From: Thalassoroseus pseudoceratinae
GTDB taxonomy: Bacteria > Planctomycetota > Planctomycetia > Planctomycetales > Planctomycetaceae
Direction: 5' to 3'
Length of the DNA: 64,000 nucleotides
Assembly: GCF_011634775.1 (NCBI RefSeq)
Contig: NZ_JAALXT010000011.1
Location: 1 to 64,000, forward strand
The position numbers were made by a program, and so were the translations under genes. Under the pieces are notes generated by a model. That model was not told where the DNA came from, did not search any database, and worked only from the letters and a program-made list of their open reading frames with translations. How positions within the stretch are numbered: the stretch's first letter is position 1; the number at the start of each line of letters is the position of its first letter. Positions 27,001-34,500 of this stretch are shown here, one piece after another.

Positions 27001-27372
27001 TTCGTCAGGCATCGGCACGTTGCGAATGCGTGCCCTGACACGATCCCACGCGTCATCGACCCTCGCCCCCGGCACACTGTCTTCGAGTTCGACAAAGATG
27101 ACGGACTGTTCGCTACTAGACGTCGATCGAATCAACCGAACTTCTTCCAGTCGCCCGATCGCATCTTCCAGAGGATCGGTGACCAGCTTTTCAATCTGCT
27201 CCGCCGATGCACCTTGCCAACGAGTGGTGACGACGGCGATCTTGAGCGTGAATTCAGGGTCTTCGCGACGCGGCATCGTCAAGAAGCTGACGCCGCCCCA
27301 AACGACCAGCAGCATTACCAACGTGATCGTGATCGTCGGGCGACGCACGGCGAATTCGGGCAGATCCCTCAT
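24058..27372 (-). CDS. RND-family inner-membrane efflux transporter (AcrB/HAE1-like)
   Basis: 1104 residues, the length of an RND proton antiporter. The N-terminus is typical: AVRRPTITITLVMLLVVWGG, then PEFTLKIAVVTTRWQGASAE and VTDPLEDAIGRLEEV. Twelve membrane helices are visible in the usual 1+6+5 layout, e.g. VQAILVVVVLVYLVVGFRTA, SSLAIVTLFDVQLEQMSLAS (with ISLGLLVDNAVQVCDQ, the aspartate-bearing helix), MSFIAIILLLIFQFNSLART, and FGIVLNSAILFVEFADI. It pumps drugs, lipids or metabolites in complex with an adaptor and an outer-membrane channel. The adaptor gene is directly upstream with an ATGA overlap. No TolC-like gene is present, so the channel must be elsewhere. Confidence 0.93.
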   Translation of the reverse strand: MRDLPEFAVRRPTITITLVMLLVVWGGVSFLTMPRREDPEFTLKIAVVTTRWQGASAEQIEKLVTDPLEDAIGRLEEVRLIRSTSSSEQSVIFVELEDSVPGARVDDAWDRVRARIRNVPMPDEKISPFLFDEFSDTSVLLYAVHQQPLEGNSAVAPKYAYSPRQLDLYSERIRDSLRLLPGVSQVGRFGVQEEAVYIETDEGNWSTLELTTARIETLAQSQNIVAPGGRMDSDDGRFFVKPSGDVSAVEAFDSLVVGVVPTGDEPGDSGVNQVQLKNMGLNVRRGYIDPPQRICRYGTPEFETPAIILAISMKSGANIIDICDRSKQSVAELQSTGVLPPDLAVSIISDQSDSVKQRIREVGVNIVQAILVVVVLVYLVVGFRTAAVMAANIPFVVISSLAIVTLFDVQLEQMSLASMIISLGLLVDNAVQVCDQSRTNQIAGMSPRDASVAGAKMLGPSMLSGTATTVAAFVPMLIAMDGANREFIYSLPITLSVMLAVSWILAMTFCVILAAWFIRPPQDPTRPTAPLAWLMNKLGTVLRRLRRKNDASASLHAETQHGSFYLFYTAIVGWALRHRIVTIGASIGMMALATQLPVSSEFFPLTERDQFAIEIYLPESASIEQTNKVARNVEEMIRALSPHVDAEGKSHERLFNMRTIVGGGGSRWYLAWEPETLKPNYAEILIHTTNGKFTHDFAEQLRVVAREGDESLGLSPIAGARVVPVELALGPPADPVVFRVMGNGLADADELRRIANRVRQLVDAEPDTWDVNDSWGVAGQQLFVNVDSNRASLSGIRNAEVASTLDAYYSGKRLTMYREGDRQIPVYFRLNPQSRQSLAAIKDAHIETRVGKVSLAAIASVNPQWRLESIDRRNGNRTIEVRSRINYGASGNDITMRVFNSEAMQELKTELPPGFRIEIGGALEESMKAQGKMFRSFGMSFIAIILLLIFQFNSLARTAIIIVTLPLALVGALFGLWVTGNAFGFMPQLGVLALFGIVLNSAILFVEFADIVIQQKTSKTNQPLTRAEYHSAIVDAARQRLMPIFLTTATTVGGLIPLALAGGPLWQGLAWLLIFGLTFATILTLIVIPVLYSFLSPTAVSAST

Positions 27373-29129
27373 TGGTCGACTCCCGCCAGCGGCGAAATCA
27401 TCACGCGGTCTCCGTCGGCGAGGTAATGAGTGCCTTCGACAACGATTCGCATACCATCATGCAACTTGTTGGATGCAGCCGGCTTGATCCGAAGCAACAC
27501 TGTTTCGCCAAGGACTGATTCTTCTTGAGCGACATCGACCAAAACCCGACGCGCGATCGGTTGGCTTTCTGCAGTATCGATCACATGAATGAAGGTCTGA
27601 CCTTGCTCCTGACGGACAGCCTTCATCGGGACATAATAGCCATCGGCCTGTGGAGCTGGATTCAACGAAATTTGCGCGACATCGCCTGCTCGCAACAACC
27701 AGCGTTGTCCGTCAAGCATGACGTGTGAACCAGTCCAAGTTTGCAGACTCGGGGATGCGATTGCCGCGTCGCCCTGCGGCTTGGACTCATTCGGTTTGAA
27801 GTATAGGCTTCCGGTGATCAGATCGTGCTCGAAATCCACCTCGACATCTGGATCGGTGAACTCGATCGCGACGAACTTCCACCGCCCGAGATAAGGAATC
27901 ACATCGCTGGTGATCTTTACCGGGACTTTAGTGACCGAAAGCAGACGATCACTCGGCGGCGACGGACTCCCCCATCGACGATTGGTGACTTTCCAAACAA
28001 ACGTCTCGCCGCCGACCGTATGAACCGATTCGCGAATCACCAGCTGGCGTCGGTCGCCCGTGATCATCGGGCCGATGTTCAATGGTGTGATCTGGTCTGT
28101 CCATGCCAGCAGTTCGTCTTCATCTGGCAGCGGGAGCGCGGAGTCGTCGATCTCGTTTCGCACATGCATGGTCACGGTAAAAGTGCGTGCCGCTGGGTCA
28201 GCCATGGTATCGACCCGGTAAACCATTCCGGTAAGTTGCCGGGATGTTCCACTGCCATCGGTAACCTGAACGGGCAACAAGTCGCCGCGACGGTAGCGGC
28301 GAGAATCATGAGCAGTGACTTCAAATTCGATGGTCATCGGATCCATCATCTGCACGGTCACTACGGGATCGCCTTCTTTCACATACGTGCCGGGCACGGC
28401 GTGAATCTGTGAAATCATTCCGGGAAATGGACTGAACAGAACTGCGTTGCGGAGATTACGCTGAGCTTCGGAGAGTTGCTGCTGGGCCTGCAGAACTTGT
28501 GCTTCGAGTGCCAACTGGCGAGCTTTCGCCTGAGCCAATTCGGCGTGGGTGCCGGTCAAGCGAGACTTTGTCGTCGAAGCGTTGGTCTTAGCGGCGTCCA
28601 GTTCCGAGCGTGAGATGGCGTCTCGCTTGGAAAGCCTTACCGCGCGGGACAGCTCAATGTCGGCGAGGTCAGCTTCGGCTTTAGCGACTTCGATCTGGGA
28701 AGGCAGTTGCTGCTCGATCGATACCAGGTTGGCATCACGATTTAGCTTCGCGACTTCCACGCTGGCCAGAGCCGACTGGACGGCAATTTTGAGTCTCTCA
28801 TCGTCCAGACGAGCCAGCGGGGTTGGATCGGGCGTCTGTCGAACGGACTCACCATCAATTTGAGGCGTCACCGATTCGTTCGGCTCAATGACTTCGGTGA
28901 CGCGACCGGCGACCTCGAACCCAATCTGCTCAGATTTCCATGGGACCACGGTCCCGGTGATGAATCGCCCGGTGGTCGGTGATGTCTGCCGCAACGTCGC
29001 AATCACAACTGGCTTGGGAGGCTTTTCAAGCGGAACGGAATCTGTCTGGTTCTGCGTGCAGCCGATGATTGCCAAGCCACACAATGAGACACACGCTAAG
29101 ACGACGAAGTTAGACGTGGGGAGATGCAT
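27369..29129 (-). CDS. RND periplasmic adaptor (HlyD/AcrA-like membrane-fusion lipoprotein)
   Basis: About 586 residues. A lipoprotein signal with lipobox-like LAIIGC anchors it; the lipoyl/biotinyl-like halves flank an alpha-helical hairpin coiled coil at roughly residues 120-215 (SVEVAKLNRDANLVSIEQQL, LALEAQVLQAQQQLSEAQRN), followed by beta-barrel and membrane-proximal domains (ISQIHAVPGTYVKEGDPVVT). It bridges the RND pump and an outer-membrane channel. It is longer than AcrA (about 400) because of an insertion in the C-terminal half around residues 340-470. GTG 29132 precedes ATG 29129; the latter is used here. Its promoter region is shared with the divergent TetR gene and contains a palindrome at 29164-29193. 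Confidence 0.9.
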   Translation of the reverse strand: MHLPTSNFVVLACVSLCGLAIIGCTQNQTDSVPLEKPPKPVVIATLRQTSPTTGRFITGTVVPWKSEQIGFEVAGRVTEVIEPNESVTPQIDGESVRQTPDPTPLARLDDERLKIAVQSALASVEVAKLNRDANLVSIEQQLPSQIEVAKAEADLADIELSRAVRLSKRDAISRSELDAAKTNASTTKSRLTGTHAELAQAKARQLALEAQVLQAQQQLSEAQRNLRNAVLFSPFPGMISQIHAVPGTYVKEGDPVVTVQMMDPMTIEFEVTAHDSRRYRRGDLLPVQVTDGSGTSRQLTGMVYRVDTMADPAARTFTVTMHVRNEIDDSALPLPDEDELLAWTDQITPLNIGPMITGDRRQLVIRESVHTVGGETFVWKVTNRRWGSPSPPSDRLLSVTKVPVKITSDVIPYLGRWKFVAIEFTDPDVEVDFEHDLITGSLYFKPNESKPQGDAAIASPSLQTWTGSHVMLDGQRWLLRAGDVAQISLNPAPQADGYYVPMKAVRQEQGQTFIHVIDTAESQPIARRVLVDVAQEESVLGETVLLRIKPAASNKLHDGMRIVVEGTHYLADGDRVMISPLAGVDQ

Positions 29130-29163
29130 CACTTGCGAACTGAGAGAGGCAGTATCAATAATT

Positions 29164-29193
29164 GTAAAAAGTAAACCGCGTGGTATACTTTAC
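29164..29193. promoter_or_regulatory. probable TetR operator overlapping divergent promoter
   Basis: A 30-base imperfect palindrome with symmetric GTAAA ... TA ... CGCG ... TA ... TTTAC blocks sits in the 67-base gap between the divergent adaptor and TetR genes. It contains TATACT, a good -10 candidate for the TetR gene. The position and symmetry are typical of a TetR-family operator that represses both directions. Confidence 0.6.
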
Positions 29194-29196
29194 CTT

Positions 29197-29847
29197 ATGA
29201 AAGACAAAAGTAAACCCCAGAGTGTACTTTCGCAAAACGAGCCGCGAACGCGTTTGACGGATCGTAAGCGAGCTTCGATCGTGAAGGCTGCAGTCGAGGC
29301 ATTTCAGCGGTACGGCTACCATGCTGCCAGCATGAATGGCATTGCCGAAGCCGCGTCGGTCAGCAAGCGAACGCTGTACAACCATTTCGATAGCAAGGAA
29401 GCGTTGTTTGACGCGATTCTTGATGAGCTAAAATTCCGCGTTGAGCAGCTTCCGGCGTGTGAATTCGACGAATCGCGTGATTTAGTCGAGCAGTTGACGG
29501 AATTGGCTCACTCGGAGATCGATTTCTTGACGTCTGAAGAGGTGCAAGCGTTTGCTCGTGCTGGGTTATCTCGAGTTTTGGGCGAACCGGATGCAGGCCA
29601 ACAGGTCGATCAACGCTTTTTTCTTCAGCGTGTGACGACCTGGATGAAAAAAGCACAGGCATCCGGCTGTCTTCTCGAAGCCGACGCAGAGTTTGCGGCG
29701 TTGCAATTCGTCGGCTTGCTGCGCACATTCGCTTTCTGGCCGACGATTGTCCACGGCGAGCCCCGGCCTTCACGCCGCAAGCAAAATCAAATCGTTGCAC
29801 GCACCGTTGAAATGTTTCTTAGTAGATACGAAGCGTGCTCTGACTGA
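29197..29847 (+). CDS. TetR-family repressor of the adjacent RND pump
   Basis: 216 residues. The N-terminal HTH is clear: RASIVKAAVEAFQRYGYHAA, SMNGIAEAASVSKRTLYNHF, DSKEALFDAI, at residues ~24-72. The C-terminal domain has an AefR-like/TetR_C pattern (VQAFARAGLSRVLGEP, FLQRVTTWMKKAQASGCLLE). The frame is open to 28888, but ATG 29197 gives the usual TetR N-terminus and lies right behind the operator. It is divergent from the adaptor-pump operon, the standard arrangement for a local repressor whose ligand is a pump substrate. Confidence 0.9.
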   Translation: MKDKSKPQSVLSQNEPRTRLTDRKRASIVKAAVEAFQRYGYHAASMNGIAEAASVSKRTLYNHFDSKEALFDAILDELKFRVEQLPACEFDESRDLVEQLTELAHSEIDFLTSEEVQAFARAGLSRVLGEPDAGQQVDQRFFLQRVTTWMKKAQASGCLLEADAEFAALQFVGLLRTFAFWPTIVHGEPRPSRRKQNQIVARTVEMFLSRYEACSD

Positions 29848-29921
29848 AGAACCGTTGCACCCAATCAGCAAATGAAGTGATGGTTGCCGTGGAATCCGGG
29901 GGAGTCGGTGGAAAACATGCT

Positions 29922-30281
29922 TCAAGCAACATCATCCTGAGATGGCCTCAACCGGTTCAGCACCTGAGTAACTCGTGCCCGGCTCACCCCTAAGAGGCGG
30001 GCGAGATCGGCACGTGATGAGACCTCGCCCGAATCAAGTAACGAGTGGTAGTATCGAACCGTTGTCCACATTTGAATTATTGGTATCTCGTGAGGTTTCG
30101 GTGTATTGAGGTGAGAGTGGGGTTTGCAGTGCTTGTCAAAAGGAATTCCAAGTCGAAAACCAAACCGCTCGGTGAATTGGCGGAGGACTGTGAAGTGCCG
30201 GCCAACGTACCAAACATTGCGGCCAATCGCAGCGGACGTTACCCTCCAACGTGAACTCATCAGGCATGATCTCAAGGTCAT
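29922..30281 (-). CDS. small helix-turn-helix protein
   Basis: 119 residues. The C-terminal third is a clean HTH (DSGEVSSRADLARLLGVSRA then RVTQVLNRLR), as in ParB/resolvase-linked or transposon-linked regulators. The N-terminal part (GRNVWYVGRHFTVLRQFTER, FGFRLGIPFDKHC, HLNTPKPHEIPIIQMWTTVR) occurs in small planctomycete proteins of unknown role. A decayed relative lies at 23713-23824 on the same strand, so the pump/TetR block sits between two copies. The gene overlaps nothing and ends 40 bases before the divergent cardiolipin synthase region; the start at 30281 is uncertain. Confidence 0.55.
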   Translation of the reverse strand: MTLRSCLMSSRWRVTSAAIGRNVWYVGRHFTVLRQFTERFGFRLGIPFDKHCKPHSHLNTPKPHEIPIIQMWTTVRYYHSLLDSGEVSSRADLARLLGVSRARVTQVLNRLRPSQDDVA

Positions 30282-30320
30282 CTTCGACCGCGTTCTCGTT
30301 TTACAGAATCGTCATTCCGC

Positions 30321-31760
30321 ATGTGGAGCAATCTGTTTTGGCCTATCATCGTTGTGGCGATGGAAATTGTGCTGGTCGGTTGGGCCACCGTTCACGCTGT
30401 CTTGAATAAGCGAGACACACGCGCCGTTATCGGCTGGGTCGGCTTAGTCTGGTTCGCTCCGATTCTCGGCGCGGTTGTTTACTTCTGTTTTGGCATCAAC
30501 CGAATCCAGCGAAAAGCCGAGTCGCTGGACCTCAATCAATCTTGGGAATCGCAGGTTACCCTACTTCCAGCGGAGGAAATAAAACGTGATCGACTGATCG
30601 AGGAGTTTCCCGCGTTGGTGGGGCAGGCGAAACTCGTCCGCAACTTGACCGGTCATCGTGTGGTGCCGGGAAATCAAGTTGATCCGCTGATTGACGGCGA
30701 TCAGGCCTACCCCGAGATGTTGAAAGCGATTGGTCAAGCCGAACGATCGGTCAGCCTTCTCAGTTACATTTTTGATGATGATCGAGTCGGCCAAGAATTC
30801 GCGGTCGAACTTGGAAAAGCGTCCGCACGTGGCGTTGACGTCCGAGTTCTCGTGGACGATGTGGGCGCGCGCTACAGTCGGCCAACGATTCTGAATCGAC
30901 TGAATCACATCGAGGTCAAGGCGATGACTTTCTTGCCAACTCGCATTCCTCGATTGTTCAAGTACGCCAACTTGCGGAACCACCGTAAGCTTCTGGTTGT
31001 TGATGGTCGGATTGGATTCACGGGTGGAACCAACATTCGAGAAGGGCATCAACTTTCGCTCTCGCCGGAATTTCCCGTCCAATGTCTTCATTTTCGAATT
31101 GAAGGCCCCGTGGTAAATCACCTTCAACAATCCTTTTGCCGAGATTGGGCTTTTGCGAGTGGGGAATCCCTGCAAGGGGACACTTGGTTTCCGGCCCTGT
31201 CGAGAGTAGGTGATGTTTGGTGTCGCGGCATTCCCGATGGTCCTGACGAAGACCTCGACAAGATGCCGTTGACGCTCATTGGAGCGATCTCAGCTGCTCA
31301 AAAATCTCTGACAGTCGTCACCCCGTACTTCCTACCGAACACAGCGATCTTTACCGCTCTTCAGGCGGCCGCGCTTCGAGAGGTGGAGGTCAACATTTTG
31401 CTTCCTGCCAAGAATAACATCGCACTCGTTCAATGGGCCACGCGGCCCTCGCTACGGTATCTGCTGGATCGAGGGTGTCGCATTCACTTGTCCCCTGCTC
31501 CATTTGATCACACAAAGGTCGTCATCGTGGACAATGTTTGGACTCTCATCGGTTCGACCAACTGGGATCCACGCAGTCTACGATTGAACTTCGAGTTCAA
31601 CGTTGAGTGCTACGATCAACGCTTAGCTCAACGTATCCAGGGGATTGTCGACGCGAAAATCGCGAAATCTCACGAGTTACTGATTGAGGAACTCGACCGG
31701 GATCCGTTCGCGATGCGTATTCGAGACGGCCTGGCGAGGTTGCTTTCCCCGTACCTGTGA
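30321..31760 (+). CDS. cls: cardiolipin synthase, phospholipase-D superfamily
   Basis: 479 residues. Two N-terminal membrane helices (FWPIIVVAMEIVLVGWATVH and VIGWVGLVWFAPILGAVVYF) precede two PLD repeats with HKD motifs: NHRKLLVVDGRIGFTGGTNI at about residue 220 and DHTKVVIVDNVWTLIGSTNW at about 396. Both H-x-K-x4-D triads are intact. The enzyme condenses two phosphatidylglycerols to cardiolipin and glycerol in the inner membrane. Length and topology match ClsA-type proteins. It stands alone. Confidence 0.93.
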   Translation: MWSNLFWPIIVVAMEIVLVGWATVHAVLNKRDTRAVIGWVGLVWFAPILGAVVYFCFGINRIQRKAESLDLNQSWESQVTLLPAEEIKRDRLIEEFPALVGQAKLVRNLTGHRVVPGNQVDPLIDGDQAYPEMLKAIGQAERSVSLLSYIFDDDRVGQEFAVELGKASARGVDVRVLVDDVGARYSRPTILNRLNHIEVKAMTFLPTRIPRLFKYANLRNHRKLLVVDGRIGFTGGTNIREGHQLSLSPEFPVQCLHFRIEGPVVNHLQQSFCRDWAFASGESLQGDTWFPALSRVGDVWCRGIPDGPDEDLDKMPLTLIGAISAAQKSLTVVTPYFLPNTAIFTALQAAALREVEVNILLPAKNNIALVQWATRPSLRYLLDRGCRIHLSPAPFDHTKVVIVDNVWTLIGSTNWDPRSLRLNFEFNVECYDQRLAQRIQGIVDAKIAKSHELLIEELDRDPFAMRIRDGLARLLSPYL

Positions 31761-31834
31761 AGTTGCAGACAGCACACACAAAAGGCACTCAAGCCAGTCG
31801 ATGGATTGTGGGAACGATCGAAAATCACGGCCTG

Positions 31835-32090
31835 TCAACGTGTGAGCAACGCAGCTTCAACCGTTAAACCGGGGCCGAAGGCGAGGGGTACGCAGGGACC
31901 GCTGGCCCCATTTCTTTGCAATTCACTCAGAATGAATGCGATGGTCGGCGAGGACATGTTGCCGTATCGTTTGAGGATCGATTGTGATGGAACAAGTTGC
32001 TCGGGCGACAAAATCAACACCTGACCGATCGCTGTGATGACTTTCGATCCCCCAGTGGTTCTCGGCTCATGTGAATCCAGATTGGGGCGA
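31835..32090 (-). pseudogene. type III polyketide synthase, C-terminal remnant
   Basis: The minus strand ending at 31835 reads GGSKVITAIGQVLILSPEQL, then ILKRYGNMSSPTIAFILSEL and VPLAFGPGLTVEAALL, the C-terminal end of chalcone-synthase-like enzymes, including the catalytic-triad asparagine in YGNMSS and the GFGPG loop (here AFGPG). Upstream of about 32090 the similarity stops where transposase-like sequence on the other strand begins, so the ketosynthase N-terminus with the Cys and His is lost. Confidence 0.7.
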
Positions 32091-32149
32091 TCACTCTGGA
32101 CGCTTCGATGAGAGGCAACTTCCGGCACCATCCAATTCCGAGAGGCGTT

Positions 32150-32394
32150 CGACGCCTTGAAAGCAACTCGGTCACGCGAGAACACAGAGGAATTGCGACT
32201 GCAATATGCCCAACGAGCCGGGATCGATCGGACGATCTCGCTATGCCGGCAAAGCAAAAACCCACTTGCAACAGATCGCCACCGCCACGGCGATGCACTT
32301 CATCGGCATCCACAACTGGCTGATCGATAAACTACCAGAGCAAACGCGAACGCCCGCATGCGTCAAGACGATGAAACGATCGATGGCAAGCTGA
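32150..32394 (+). pseudogene. IS1182-like transposase, C-terminal remnant
   Basis: A frame around 32170-32240 reads RSRENTEELRLQYAQRAGID, the segment carrying the last acidic region of IS1182/IS5-like transposases (QRAGIEGT in intact copies). After a frameshift it continues as GRSRYAGKAKTHLQQIATAT then AMHFIGIHNWLIDKLPEQTR, the standard C-terminus, ending at 32394. It abuts the type III PKS fragment. Positions 32395-32600 show nothing more. Confidence 0.65.
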
Positions 32395-32614
32395 CACCAC
32401 TTCGCCAGCCGCATCAAAGTTACCGAAGAGCCACTATTGGGCAATTGTTCACAGTTCCCACCCTGTGTTAGCCGACCTTGCTGACCGAGACGGAACGACA
32501 TCGGGAATTGAATCAGATGCAGTGGAGTCATGAACAGCCAGTCGACGTATCTCAGGGCAGTGGAAATCGTAATTCCTTAATAGGTTGCAAAAACGTCCAA
32601 AACTCTCAGATCCA

Positions 32615-32633
32615 TACTGCAATGTAGGCAGTA
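32615..32633. promoter_or_regulatory. inverted repeat, possible operator upstream of the MerR/LitR-like gene
   Basis: TACTGC at 32615-32620 and its exact reverse complement GCAGTA at 32628-32633 are separated by seven bases. This lies about 125 bases before the start of the MerR-like regulator and would suit a dimeric autoregulator. A strong Shine-Dalgarno (AGGAGG) sits near 32748 before ATG 32759. Confidence 0.35.
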
Positions 32634-32758
32634 CAGCCGAGCATGCCTTGCCAATACAGGTATTTTCTGGCAGTTGAAGAGCCGGTTTCTCAGGGTTGAG
32701 ACATTGCCACAGTCGGTGTTTGGGCAATAATCTTTCAAAACTGTCAGGAGGATCGTTG

Positions 32759-33628
32759 ATGAGACAAGCACTTTCTCCCAAAGCATTGGCCGAAGCCGTC
32801 GGGGTCAGCGAGTCGTCGATTCGCCGATGGGCCGACGGCGGGCAACTGGCCATCACGCGGACATCGGGGGGCCACCGTCGAATTCCGCTCGCGGAAGCGG
32901 TCCGATTCATTCGGAGTTCAAAAGTTTCGATCGTGCGGCCGGATCGTTTGGGCCTGCCCCAATTGAAAGAGAATCAAAACGCCGGTCGTCACAATGATTG
33001 GAGCGACCGTTTCCTCGCGTTGCTGTTGGACGGTCGAGCCCAGGCTGTCTCGGGATTGGTTTTCGCCATGTATCTGGATGGGCTCGATGTCGCGGAGATC
33101 TGCGACGGCCCGCTCCACAACGCATTGACTCATATCGGTGACTTGTGGCCGCAGAATCAGCGCAGCGTGTTTTTGGAACACCGCGCGACCATGCTCTGTG
33201 TCCGTGCATTGAACCAGCTTCGATTGTCGCTCCCCGAGCCGACAACTGATTGCCCGAGCGCGCTCGGCGGAGCACCGCAGGACGACCCGTACGTTTTGCC
33301 GTCGCTGATGGCATCGCTTGTGTTGCATGAAGCTGGCTACGCGGAAACGAATCTTGGACCGAATACTCCCCTCGACGTGTTGGCGGACGCTGTCGAAGAT
33401 GAACAACCGACTCTCGTCTGGCTAGCGGTGACATCGCCACTCCGAAGCCGCCAACTCGCCCGCGAGATCACGCATTTGGAGCAAGCCACTTCTCAGTATG
33501 GCGGTCGACTCGTCATGGGGGGGCAGTCCGTTTCCACCTATGAGGGGGCGACGATCCAAACGTGTGAGAATATGCAACAGCTACGAGACATCGCCCAACA
33601 TCTGAAACGGCAACGTCGAGCCGAGTGA
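32759..33628 (+). CDS. MerR-type regulator with cobalamin-binding-like domain (LitR/CarH-like)
   Basis: 289 residues. The N-terminus is a MerR/BldC winged helix (SPKALAEAVGVSESSIRRWA, TRTSGGHRRIPLAEAVRF). Residues ~80-160 form the four-helix bundle of B12-dependent photoreceptors and contain the light-sensor signature W130-x9-E140-H141 (HIGDLWPQNQRSVFLEHRA). The remainder is a Rossmann B12-binding-like domain (VLPSLMASLVLHEAGYAETN, LGPNTPLDVLADAV). The lower-ligand motif ExHxxG of CarH is replaced by QDDPYVLP, so the cobalt-binding histidine seems absent, and the residue after W130 is proline, not the CarH histidine. Light or B12 sensing is therefore uncertain. Probably regulates the downstream genes to 36012. 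Confidence 0.75.
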   Translation: MRQALSPKALAEAVGVSESSIRRWADGGQLAITRTSGGHRRIPLAEAVRFIRSSKVSIVRPDRLGLPQLKENQNAGRHNDWSDRFLALLLDGRAQAVSGLVFAMYLDGLDVAEICDGPLHNALTHIGDLWPQNQRSVFLEHRATMLCVRALNQLRLSLPEPTTDCPSALGGAPQDDPYVLPSLMASLVLHEAGYAETNLGPNTPLDVLADAVEDEQPTLVWLAVTSPLRSRQLAREITHLEQATSQYGGRLVMGGQSVSTYEGATIQTCENMQQLRDIAQHLKRQRRAE

Positions 33629-33782
33629 CCGCTCAGGGGCTCAACTGTTTGAGTGGACGGATTCGCGAATCGTTTGTGGTCGCGAATTTGCAGAAGTATT
33701 GCGCGAGAGTTTCAGATTAGTTGAGTCTAGGAATTCGATCCAGCTTGCAGTCGATAGTTTCCAACAAAGAAGGAACAGACCT

Positions 33783-34043
33783 ATGAATCGACAACTGTCT
33801 TCGACAACCATAAAACTCGTTCTTGAACAGCCCGATGGAGTCGTTGAACTCGAATTGATCGTTCGTCGCAATGGTCGAGAATGTCGAATTTGGATTCGCA
33901 ATATTGAAGTCTTGAGCGGGACACCGTCGGCCATCGACACGGCAGCTATTCGCGAAGCTCTTCGATTGCGGAGTTGGTTGATCCACAACCCCTCCGTCCT
34001 GACCGAAGGTCGATCGACATCGGAACAAGGCTTGATTCCATGA
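33783..34043 (+). CDS. 86-residue protein, unknown
   Basis: From ATG 33783 (GAAGGA upstream) the protein reads as a small beta-rich fold: TIKLVLEQPDGVVELELIVR then RNGRECRIWIRNIEVLSGTP, followed by a helix (AAIREALRLRSWLIHN). No family is recognised. Its TGA overlaps the ATG of the next small gene (ATGA at 34040-34043), so the two are translationally coupled, and they lie between the MerR-type regulator and the SDR gene on the same strand. No signal peptide is visible. Confidence 0.5.
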   Translation: MNRQLSSTTIKLVLEQPDGVVELELIVRRNGRECRIWIRNIEVLSGTPSAIDTAAIREALRLRSWLIHNPSVLTEGRSTSEQGLIP

Positions 34044-34333
34044 GTGCCAGCTTTGCAGAACATGCCGCTGCTGCCGCGCAACGCTTGCAGCGTGGAACGA
34101 CATTCAAGGACCTTCATGAGTTCAAAGAAGTCGGCTTAAGGCTACGACCCAGCAGGCAGCGCCAAAACTCGAATGTCGAGCAACCCAAGTTATCCCATCT
34201 TGGCCGATGTGGCTTAAACGTTCGTTTCAAAGCGTCTCGCGATTCACGAGATCAAGAAACGCGTGAAACTGACGTGAAATCGGACGGCTTGGAGTTCGGT
34301 AAATTCCTCGCCGGTCTGCTTCGTGAAGATTGA
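34040..34333 (+). CDS. 97-residue protein, unknown
   Basis: Starts within the stop of the preceding gene. It has an alanine-rich N-terminal helix (SASFAEHAAAAAQRLQRGTT), a basic middle with many Arg/Gln/Ser residues (RLRPSRQRQNSNVEQPK), and an acidic-ended C-terminus (SDGLEFGKFLAGLLRED). It is probably a small soluble accessory protein. I do not recognise it; coupling to the previous gene is the main evidence that it is real. Confidence 0.45.
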   Translation: MSASFAEHAAAAAQRLQRGTTFKDLHEFKEVGLRLRPSRQRQNSNVEQPKLSHLGRCGLNVRFKASRDSRDQETRETDVKSDGLEFGKFLAGLLRED

Positions 34334-34500
34334 CATCTCGAATTCACGTATGGCGACCAACGACTCCGATCAACGTTCGACTCAACGTCGCTTTGTGAGA
34401 GTCGTTTTTCGAGACTGCCCGGCCTCGAGTTGACCGATTAACGAACTCATCTCAGTCATACCGTCCACCCTGACATCTCGCAAAGAAAGTGGTTAGAACA

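Noticed and set aside
24058-29129. Heavy-metal (CusAB-type) efflux pump
   Set aside because: No Met/His metal-binding signatures noticed in pump or adaptor, and the regulator is TetR, not a metal sensor; kept as generic RND export.
32449-32910. 153-codon minus-strand frame over the MerR-like gene start
   Set aside because: Antisense of a clearly coding region with strong ribosome site; no own motif.
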